Shown piece by piece: positions 36,084 to 42,330 of a stretch of DNA of 42,330 nt. Source of the stretch: an uncultured Lachnospiraceae bacterium (lineage in GTDB: Bacteria; Bacillota; Clostridia; TANB77; CAG-508). Position 1 is the stretch's first letter; each line of letters starts with the position of its first letter. The position numbers and the translations under genes are program-made. The DNA lies in assembly GCA_945917765.1 (NCBI GenBank), contig CAMEHU010000013.1:1-42330 (forward strand). The letters run 5' to 3'. Under the pieces are notes generated by a model. That model made no database searches, had not been told where the DNA came from, and was given only the letters and a program-made list of their open reading frames with translations.

Positions 36084-38588
36084 ATGTTTCAAAATATAGA
36101 AAAAGGCTTTGATAAGAGAGAAAATCAAAGTGAGGATGTAAAATTGTATAAAATTGCAGAGTTAAAAGAACTTGCAAAAAAATTTTTTGTTAAACAAAAT
36201 ATTGTGCTTTATATAGTATCACTAATGATTTCAATGGTTAGCTTTGGAGGAAATAGTTCATTAGGCTTAGCTCCATTTGCTTTAGCTATTTTAGCAGCAA
36301 CTTTAAGTAATTCTATTCCAGTTGGATTTGTTTATGTTTTAACTTGTATAGGTACATATTTGGGGTTTGGAACAAGTGGACTATTAAATTATATTATCAC
36401 TACAGTAGTATTTTTCGCAAGCTTGTTTATATTAAAAACACGTGTACAAGATGATTGTAATGAAAGACGAAAAGTTGGGAAAAATCTTATAATTGCAAGC
36501 TTAATAGTACAAATTGGACCAATGATATTTGGTACATTTTATTTATATGATTTATTAATAGGAATTATGCAATCAATTATTGTATTTATTTTTTATAAAA
36601 TATTTGTTAATTCAATTACAGTCATAAGAGATTTTAGTTATAAGAAAGTATTTTCAATTGAAGAGTTAATGGGCGCCAGCATGATGCTTGCAATAGCACT
36701 TTCAGCTTTAACGCCAATACATATATTTAGTTTTTCTTTAAAAAATATTTTATGTATTTTGATAGTACTTGTACTAGGCTGGAAAAATGGAATGTTAGTA
36801 GGAGCTACAGGTGGAATTACTGTTGGAATTGTACTTGGAATAATTGATGTAGGAAATCCAATTATGATTGCTGCATATGCAATTTCAGGATTAATTGCTG
36901 GTTTATTTAGTAGATTTGGAAAACCAGGTGTTATTATAGGATTTGTTCTTGGAAACACTGTTCTGACATATGTTTCAAATGGAAATATAGTTCCAATAAT
37001 TTTATTCCAGGAAATTCTAATTGCTTCTCTAGGCTTATTATTGATTCCTAAAAAAGTTGAATTTGTTATTGAAGATATTTTTACAAATTCAAAATTATTA
37101 CCAGAAACAACAGGTAGAGCATTAGAGGGAAGTAAAGAAACTTTAAGAAAATTAACAAATATTTCTGAAACAATTTCTGAATTAGCACAAAGTTATACAC
37201 AAACAGCAGCAACTGTTTTAGATGATGAAATGACAAAAATAGAAAAAGAAAATGAGGAAATATTTGTAAAAGAATTACGAAATAATATTGAAGAGTTACA
37301 AGAAAACATGTTATATGAAGAATTATACTATTCTGATGAAATTGTAACTGACGTTTTCAAATTTCTTTTAGTTAATACTAGAATTACTGAAAAGGCTTTA
37401 ATAGAGATATTCTCAAATCATAATGATTATATTTTAGGATTTGATGAAGATAGTGAAAACAAAGATGCAATAAAAAAAGATATATCTGAAATGATTAAAA
37501 AGATTAATTATTCATATAAAACTAGTAAAATGAATTTCGTATATAAAAAGAAAATAGAAGAAAATAATAAAAATGTTTCAGCACAATTACAAGGTGTTTC
37601 AGAAATGATTGCAGAAGTTGCAGGAGAGCTTGAAGAATCTCAAAATAATGAATCTGATGATGAATTTAAAGCAGAAAAAGAGCAAATAATTCAATTATTA
37701 AAACAAAAACAAATAAACATTGATGAGATTTATATTAAAAGAGAAGATACAGGAAGATATCAAGTAATTGTTTATGAAAAAACATGTGATGCAGTTGATG
37801 GAACAGATTGTCCATATAAAACAATAGGACAAGTTATTTCAAGAGTTTTAAATGAACAAGTTAGTTTGGCAAACCAGGTTTGTGGTTTAAGAAAAAAACA
37901 AGATATTTGCAAATTTTCGTATATGTCAAAAGATAAATTAAATTTACAAATAGGTATTGCAAAATCAACAAAAAATGGTTCACCAGTATCAGGCGATACA
38001 AGTATTCAAACAAGATTAGAAGATGGAAAATATTTAATAGCATTAAGTGATGGAATGGGTTCAGGCCCTGAAGCTAGAAAAAGCAGTAAAATTGCTATTA
38101 AAATGTTAGAAAGATTATTAACAGCAGGATTTAAGAAAGATACATCAATTAAATTAATAAATTCTACATTGGCAACAAGTATGAAGGAAGAAGATATGTA
38201 TGCAACACTTGATATTGCGATTTTAGACCTATATGCTGAAAATATGGAATTTGTAAAAAATGGTGCTTGCCCAACATACATTAAACGAAATAAAAATGTT
38301 CAATTAGTAAAATCGATTTCAATGCCAACAGGAATTTTAGAGGATATTGAATTAATAGTATATGACAAAGATATAGAAAAAGGAGATATATTTGTTATGT
38401 GCTCAGACGGAATAATTGAATCAAATAATGATTATCAAAATAAAGAGTTATGGCTTAAATATTTACTAGAAGAAATTAATAGTGATGATGTTCAAAAAAT
38501 AGCTGATATTATAATTTCAGAAGCTATTGATAATGATTTTGGTAAAGAAAAAGATGATATGACTGTAATTGTGGCTAAGGTATGTTAA
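36084..38588 (+). CDS. spoIIE: Stage II sporulation protein E, PP2C phosphatase
   Basis: SpoIIE dephosphorylates SpoIIAA to release sigma-F in the forespore and also joins FtsZ at the polar septum. The ATG at 36084 (834 residues) has AGAGGTGGT 5-6 nt upstream; an in-frame ATG at 36003 would add a 27-residue basic stretch with no SD. Order of parts: a short cytoplasmic head, about ten membrane helices (about residues 40-325, from VLYIVSLMISMVSFGG), a helical regulatory region with coiled coil (about 330-600) and the PP2C domain with metal-binding motifs LSDGMGSGPEAR, MCSDGIIESN and GKEKDDMTVIV. It is the firmest evidence for endospore formation. Bacillus places spoIIE beside tilS-ftsH; here it lies 20 kb away. 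A perfect GC-rich hairpin starts 12 nt after the stop. Confidence 0.97.
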   Translation: MFQNIEKGFDKRENQSEDVKLYKIAELKELAKKFFVKQNIVLYIVSLMISMVSFGGNSSLGLAPFALAILAATLSNSIPVGFVYVLTCIGTYLGFGTSGLLNYIITTVVFFASLFILKTRVQDDCNERRKVGKNLIIASLIVQIGPMIFGTFYLYDLLIGIMQSIIVFIFYKIFVNSITVIRDFSYKKVFSIEELMGASMMLAIALSALTPIHIFSFSLKNILCILIVLVLGWKNGMLVGATGGITVGIVLGIIDVGNPIMIAAYAISGLIAGLFSRFGKPGVIIGFVLGNTVLTYVSNGNIVPIILFQEILIASLGLLLIPKKVEFVIEDIFTNSKLLPETTGRALEGSKETLRKLTNISETISELAQSYTQTAATVLDDEMTKIEKENEEIFVKELRNNIEELQENMLYEELYYSDEIVTDVFKFLLVNTRITEKALIEIFSNHNDYILGFDEDSENKDAIKKDISEMIKKINYSYKTSKMNFVYKKKIEENNKNVSAQLQGVSEMIAEVAGELEESQNNESDDEFKAEKEQIIQLLKQKQINIDEIYIKREDTGRYQVIVYEKTCDAVDGTDCPYKTIGQVISRVLNEQVSLANQVCGLRKKQDICKFSYMSKDKLNLQIGIAKSTKNGSPVSGDTSIQTRLEDGKYLIALSDGMGSGPEARKSSKIAIKMLERLLTAGFKKDTSIKLINSTLATSMKEEDMYATLDIAILDLYAENMEFVKNGACPTYIKRNKNVQLVKSISMPTGILEDIELIVYDKDIEKGDIFVMCSDGIIESNNDYQNKELWLKYLLEEINSDDVQKIADIIISEAIDNDFGKEKDDMTVIVAKVC

Positions 38589-38599
38589 CCACGTTAATG

Positions 38600-38669
38600 T
38601 GAAACGTTCCGGGACGGTCTTGTTTTGTTTCAGAAATGAAACAAAACAAGACCGTCCCGGAACGTTTCA
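38600..38669 (+). repeat. Perfect 33-bp hairpin with GAAA tetraloop after spoIIE
   Basis: The left arm is 38600-38632 and the right arm 38637-38669, fully complementary, with a GAAA loop. The core is GTTCCGGGACGGTCTTG. No T-tail. It is the third member of the GGGACG palindrome family and the only one whose loop would be a stable GNRA tetraloop in the sense RNA. Confidence 0.95.
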
Positions 38670-38714
38670 TTTGACTCCTTTTGCCTCCAATTACTCAAAA
38701 TTTTAAAAAAAAGG

Positions 38715-38744
38715 TTTACAATTAAAAACCACTTATGATATAAT
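38715..38744 (+). promoter_or_regulatory. extended -10 promoter for the 38772 operon
   Basis: TTTACA (38715-38720), an 18-bp spacer and TATAAT (38739-38744), preceded by ATGA. Confidence 0.65.
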
Positions 38745-38771
38745 TTTTAAAGAATAGATAGAGGTGATTTA

Positions 38772-39686
38772 ATGAATCAAATATTATTAACAAATGATGA
38801 CAAAAATGGCTCATCATCAGGGATGAAGCCTATTATAAGATTTTTCTGTGTTGCAATAATAATTTTTGCAATTATTTTAATTTGTGAAGGTGGTTTTAAA
38901 CTATATAATTCATTAGGAAAAAATAAAGATTTTCCTAAACCAGCATTAATAAGTGAGAAAAATGGAAGTTCTCTAAATATTGTTGTTAATGGTGAAATTG
39001 GGATTAATAAATTGGTATATTCATGGAATGGTGGAGATGAAACTGTAGTTGAAGGAAATGGTATGAAAAATGCTAAATTTGAAATACAAATTCCAAATGG
39101 AGACAATGTTTTAAGTTCATATGTTGTTGATGTTAAAGGAAATAAAACAAAATTTGAAGATGTTCCTGTTTCATTTACTTCATCAGATGATACTGTAAAA
39201 CCAATTATTTCTTTAGAAAACAAAGATGGTAAATTAGAAGTGTCAGTTACAGATGAAACAGAATTAGATTATATGACATATCAATGGGAAGAAGCTGAAG
39301 AAGTAAGAGTTGAGGTATCTGAAGATGATAAAAGAATGATTAAGCAAACAATAGATGTAGAAAAAGGAACAAAAAGATTAGTTATTTCAGCTTATGATAA
39401 ATCAGGAAATAAACAAACAGTTTCTAAAAAAATAATAGGTTCTAATGGACCAACAGTTACAGCTTCAATATCAAATGGAAATTTTGTTATAAAAGTAACA
39501 GATGAATTTGGATTAACAAAAATTGAATATACACATAATGATGAATTATTTACAATTAATGATTTACCACAAAATGCTACAGAATATGAATTTACAATCC
39601 CTGTAAAAGATGGTGACAATTATGTTAAAGTAAATGCATATGAAAATGGAATAATGACAGAATTTAAATGCAAAAAGACAAAATAA
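38772..39686 (+). CDS. Membrane-anchored extracytoplasmic beta-rich protein
   Basis: I do not recognise a named family. 304 residues; GAGGTGA precedes the ATG. A cytoplasmic head of about 20 residues (Asn/Asp/Ser-rich) precedes one membrane helix (about 22-43, IRFFCVAIIIFAIILICEGG). The rest is outside the cell. It shows three similar beta-sandwich-like units of about 80-85 residues, each with a K..Y.W/H core (INKLVYSWNGGDE, LDYMTYQWEEAEE, LTKIEYTHNDELF) and an ending such as V.AYD.SGN or V.AYENG. This resembles bacterial Ig-like fold repeats. No catalytic motif or sorting signal. Being the first gene of an operon with a receiver-GGDEF protein and trmL, it could be a sensor or wall-binding ectodomain, but that is inference. 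Confidence 0.7.
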   Translation: MNQILLTNDDKNGSSSGMKPIIRFFCVAIIIFAIILICEGGFKLYNSLGKNKDFPKPALISEKNGSSLNIVVNGEIGINKLVYSWNGGDETVVEGNGMKNAKFEIQIPNGDNVLSSYVVDVKGNKTKFEDVPVSFTSSDDTVKPIISLENKDGKLEVSVTDETELDYMTYQWEEAEEVRVEVSEDDKRMIKQTIDVEKGTKRLVISAYDKSGNKQTVSKKIIGSNGPTVTASISNGNFVIKVTDEFGLTKIEYTHNDELFTINDLPQNATEYEFTIPVKDGDNYVKVNAYENGIMTEFKCKKTK

Positions 39687-39702
39687 AGATAGGTGAATAC
39701 AA

Positions 39703-40638
39703 ATGATTCAAAATATATACATTATTGATGAAGATAAAGAATTATATAACACATTAATAGAATTATTCAAAAACGATGAAAGTTATTGCTTTAAAAATGT
39801 AAAAGAAAGTGAATTAGAGATTGCTTTGAAAAATATTCCAAAATTAATTATAATTCATGAAGATACAATAAACGGAAGTGTAATAGATATTTGCAACAAA
39901 ATACGAGAAAATGATGATAACATCATTACACCTGTTATGGTAATTTCATCAAATATAGAGCATAACCACAGAGTTGAAATTTTAAAAGCATCAGTTGATC
40001 GTTTTATAAGAAAACCAATAGATGAAGATTATTTATATTACACAATAATAAATATTATTAGATTATTAGATATTAATAGAACAGTAAGCCCATTAACAGG
40101 GCTTCCTGGAAATGTACAAATCCAAGCTGAAATGAAAAAAAGACTTATTAATAAAGAAGAATTTGTAATGTTATATTTAGATTTAGATAATTTTAAAGCA
40201 TATAATGATACATATGGTTTTATAAAAGGTGATGAGGTAATAAAATTTACTTCAAAAACTATTTTGAAAAATGTACATGAAATTGATTTTGAAAAAGGAT
40301 TTGTAGGTCATATTGGTGGAGATGATTTTATAGCAATTATTTCAAATGATAGATTTGAAGAATTATGCCAAAATATTATAGTTGATTTTGATTATAATGT
40401 TTTAGATTATTATGCACAAGAACACATTGAAAATGGTTATATAGAAGTAAAAAATAGAAAAGGAATTATGGAACAATTTCCATTAGTTTCAATTTCAATA
40501 GGAGTTGTTAAAGTTGATGATACTTTCAAAAATATCCTGGAAATTGGAGAAGTTGGGGCGCAAGTTAAACGACTTGCAAAAAGTATTCAAGGAAGTACAT
40601 ATGTTGTAAATAGAAGGAAGTTGAAAAATGAAAATTAA
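39703..40638 (+). CDS. Receiver-GGDEF protein, probable diguanylate cyclase with degenerate receiver
   Basis: 311 residues; TAGGTGA is the SD. Residues about 1-120 are CheY-like: the acidic pocket (IIDEDKE), the Ser after beta-4 (VISSN) and the Lys (RKPID) are present. The phosphoacceptor position aligns to His52 (IIIHEDTINGS) rather than Asp, so phosphorylation is doubtful. The GGDEF domain (about 135-300) retains TGLPGN, LDLDNFKAYNDTYGFIKGDE and the signature as GGDDF (205-209), with Asp208 where the catalytic Glu usually is. No RxxD inhibitory site is seen in the usual position upstream. It may make c-di-GMP weakly, or act as a GTP-binding effector. It overlaps trmL by 11 nt. Confidence 0.8.
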   Translation: MIQNIYIIDEDKELYNTLIELFKNDESYCFKNVKESELEIALKNIPKLIIIHEDTINGSVIDICNKIRENDDNIITPVMVISSNIEHNHRVEILKASVDRFIRKPIDEDYLYYTIINIIRLLDINRTVSPLTGLPGNVQIQAEMKKRLINKEEFVMLYLDLDNFKAYNDTYGFIKGDEVIKFTSKTILKNVHEIDFEKGFVGHIGGDDFIAIISNDRFEELCQNIIVDFDYNVLDYYAQEHIENGYIEVKNRKGIMEQFPLVSISIGVVKVDDTFKNILEIGEVGAQVKRLAKSIQGSTYVVNRRKLKNEN

Positions 40639-41119
40639 TATTGTAATGGTGGAGCCTGAAATTCCACAAAATACAGGAAATATAGCAAGAACCTGTGCAG
40701 CAATAGGTGCTAAATTGCATTTAGTTAAACCATTAGGTTTTGAAATTAGTGATAAATACTTAAAAAGAGCAGGTTTAGATTATTGGGATAAATTAGAAAT
40801 TGAAGAACATGAATCATTAAATGAATTTCTAGAAAAGTATCCAATTAATAATAATATGTTTTTAGCAACTACAAAAGCTAAACACTGTTATTCAGATGTT
40901 GATTATTCAAAATTTGATGAGATTTTTATTTTATTTGGGAAAGAGACAAAGGGATTACCAGAAACGCTTTTATTAGATAATTTGGATAATACAATTAGAA
41001 TTCCAATGAGACAAACTTTAAGGTCATTAAACTTATCTAACTCAGTTGCAATAGTGGTTTATGAAGTTTTAAGACAAAAGAATTTTGAAGGACTAGAAGA
41101 AATAAGTTCGTATTTTTAA
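40628..41119 (+). CDS. trmL: tRNA (cytidine/uridine-34 2'-O)-methyltransferase TrmL
   Basis: TrmL is a SPOUT methyltransferase that 2'-O-methylates the wobble base of tRNA(Leu) isoacceptors. It has 163 residues, the minimal form with no extra RNA-binding domain. The family motifs are clear: VEPEIPQNTGNIARTCAA (motif 1), LFGKETKGLP (motif 2, cofactor knot) and IRIPMRQTLRSLNLSNSVAI (motif 3). The ATG overlaps the end of the previous gene by 11 nt and has AGAAGGAAG upstream, so translation is coupled. Confidence 0.95.
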   Translation: MKINIVMVEPEIPQNTGNIARTCAAIGAKLHLVKPLGFEISDKYLKRAGLDYWDKLEIEEHESLNEFLEKYPINNNMFLATTKAKHCYSDVDYSKFDEIFILFGKETKGLPETLLLDNLDNTIRIPMRQTLRSLNLSNSVAIVVYEVLRQKNFEGLEEISSYF

Positions 41120-41155
41120 TTGATTACATATTTATAATATACAAAGGAGGAACAA

Positions 41156-42169
41156 ATGGAGGATCAAGGAGTAGTAGTTGTCAAAGATAGTTTTTTAGCA
41201 AGAATTACTCAAGCAATAAAAAAATTTTTCTTTAAAGGAAAAACAAATGAATTACTTTTAGCTGAAAAAAATGAATCAAGAATTAAATTGATTGAGGCAA
41301 ATGAAGAGTTTATACAAAAAGAAATTCAAGATGCACGAAGAGCTTATAGGAAATATGTTATCAATAATGATAAAAACATTTCAATTGATGTATTATCATA
41401 TATTACGCAAAAAATAAATGAAAATGAACAAGAAATCAGAAAAATTATTCAGATTAACAATGATGATATTACATATGAAGAAATAGTTCAATTAATTGAA
41501 GATGAAAAAAACAATGTTGAAAGCTTTAAATCAAAGAACAAAAAAACAGGGCGTTTTAATGTTCCGGTTGGTGTTATTGGAATGGAATGTTCTAATGTAA
41601 ATGATTGTATAAAATGTATATTAAAAGCAATATCAACAAGAAATGCAATTATAATTTTACATAACAATTATAGTAAATATAGCACAGAAGCTTTAATTCT
41701 TTTAATTATTAAAGAATGCTTGAAAAATTACTATATAGATGATAATATAATTCAAATGTTTGAAAAGGAAGAAATTGACTTAAAAAAATTAGACAAATTA
41801 ATAAAAAAAGACGGAGAAAAAATAGAAAAAGAAATTCCTAAAACTATTTATATTTATCAAGAAAACGAAAATTATGAAACTGAAGTTCAAAACGAAATTG
41901 ATAGACTAAAAAATAATGATATATATAAATCATATGAAATTAAACCAATCAAAGGGGAATTTGGAACAATAGTAAATTATTTAAATAATGATAAAGCTTC
42001 TGCTGTTTGTATGTATACAGATAATTCACAAAAAGCTTACAAGTTTATTAATTGGATAGATTCTCCAAATGTATTTGTAAATACAGGAATACAAAAATGC
42101 AAAAATAGTATTGCAGGAGAAAATGATTTCTTTAAATCAAAATATGTTTTACATGAAGATGTTTTTTAA
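41156..42169 (+). CDS. ProA-like aldehyde-dehydrogenase-fold protein, probable pseudoenzyme
   Basis: 337 residues; AAAGGAGGAAC precedes the ATG. The central part, FNVPVGVIGMECSNVNDCIK, resembles the Rossmann region of gamma-glutamyl-phosphate reductase (ProA: VPLGVIG...NVTVD...). It is followed by a stretch like 'KSGNAVILRGG...N..L', here STRNAIIILHNNYSKYSTEA. Near the end, AVCMYTDNSQKAYKFINWID then PNVFVNTG match the ProA oligomerisation/second strand region. The catalytic-Cys segment expected between them is missing: only about 70 low-similarity residues (about 210-280) replace it, and none of the visible cysteines sits in an ALDH catalytic context. The N-terminal 110 residues are helical and Lys/Glu-rich. 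It is followed by a terminator. Function unknown; perhaps a binding or structural role. Confidence 0.65.
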   Translation: MEDQGVVVVKDSFLARITQAIKKFFFKGKTNELLLAEKNESRIKLIEANEEFIQKEIQDARRAYRKYVINNDKNISIDVLSYITQKINENEQEIRKIIQINNDDITYEEIVQLIEDEKNNVESFKSKNKKTGRFNVPVGVIGMECSNVNDCIKCILKAISTRNAIIILHNNYSKYSTEALILLIIKECLKNYYIDDNIIQMFEKEEIDLKKLDKLIKKDGEKIEKEIPKTIYIYQENENYETEVQNEIDRLKNNDIYKSYEIKPIKGEFGTIVNYLNNDKASAVCMYTDNSQKAYKFINWIDSPNVFVNTGIQKCKNSIAGENDFFKSKYVLHEDVF

Positions 42170-42219
42170 TGAAGATAATAGTTTTGGATTTGAAAAAAAT
42201 GATGATTGTTTAATAAAGA

Positions 42220-42267
42220 GGACAGCTCTAAAAATCAAAATTAGATTTTAGAGTTGTCCATTTTTTA
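42220..42267 (+). terminator. rho-independent terminator
   Basis: A stem GGACAGCTCTAAAAATC (42220-42236) pairs with GATTTTAGAGTTGTCC (42244-42259), with one bulge and one G·U, followed by ATTTTTT. It ends the 38772-42169 operon. The last 60 nt hold a TATAAT at 42312-42317 without a convincing -35. Confidence 0.85.
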
Positions 42268-42330
42268 ATTTATGTAATTAGTGTCAAGAAGTTTCGGAAA
42301 AATAATCTTAATATAATGTTGTAAAAATAT

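Overview
This is an AT-rich chromosomal segment (about 30% G+C by eye, not computed) from a low-GC, Gram-positive, spore-forming bacterium, most likely an uncultured Clostridia lineage. SpoIIE, a SleB-type hydrolase, MreBCD/PBP2/MinC, GdpP, a SipW-type signal peptidase and SD-led genes with sigma-A promoters all point that way. Nothing here fixes the genus. All genes are on the + strand except one two-gene operon at 34935-35778.

Layout. 1-6121: the 3' part of rpoB, then rpoC and a strong terminator. 6175-8054: a frameshifted pilin-like surface protein. 8157-12803: gdpP (c-di-AMP turnover), a small membrane protein, rplI and dnaB. 12832-16921: a SleB-like cell-wall hydrolase, tilS and ftsH, each with its own promoter. 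17040-18222: a coiled-coil orphan behind a perfect consensus promoter, then rubrerythrin. 18346-23697: a 1686-residue repetitive adhesin with a probable N-terminal thioester domain and CnaB/SpaA-like repeats, behind a structured leader. 23819-27358: tex and two adjacent signal-peptidase-family proteins, one of them divergent. 27419-28216: a ZIP-type metal transporter with a frameshift. 28250-34920: a cell-shape operon of DUF4321, radC (frameshifted), mreB, mreC, mreD, mrdA and minC. 34935-35778 (-): two uncharacterised Asn/Ser-rich proteins transcribed divergently from spoIIE. 36084-38588: spoIIE. 38715-42267: a membrane-anchored beta-rich protein, a degenerate receiver-GGDEF protein, trmL and an aldehyde-dehydrogenase-like probable pseudoenzyme.

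How it fits together. Most of the window is housekeeping: transcription, replication, translation, proteostasis and wall elongation. The accessory interest lies in the surface machinery (two isopeptide/pilin-type surface proteins plus the signal-peptidase pair), in the spoIIE neighbourhood, and in a family of GC-rich, near-perfect 31-33 bp hairpins sharing a GGGACG core. Those hairpins sit 0-14 nt after the stop codons of gdpP, rubrerythrin and spoIIE. Three genes (surface protein, ZIP, radC) carry single-base frameshifts. In ZIP and radC the change is an extra C just before GGA, so either assembly error or real decay must be settled from reads.
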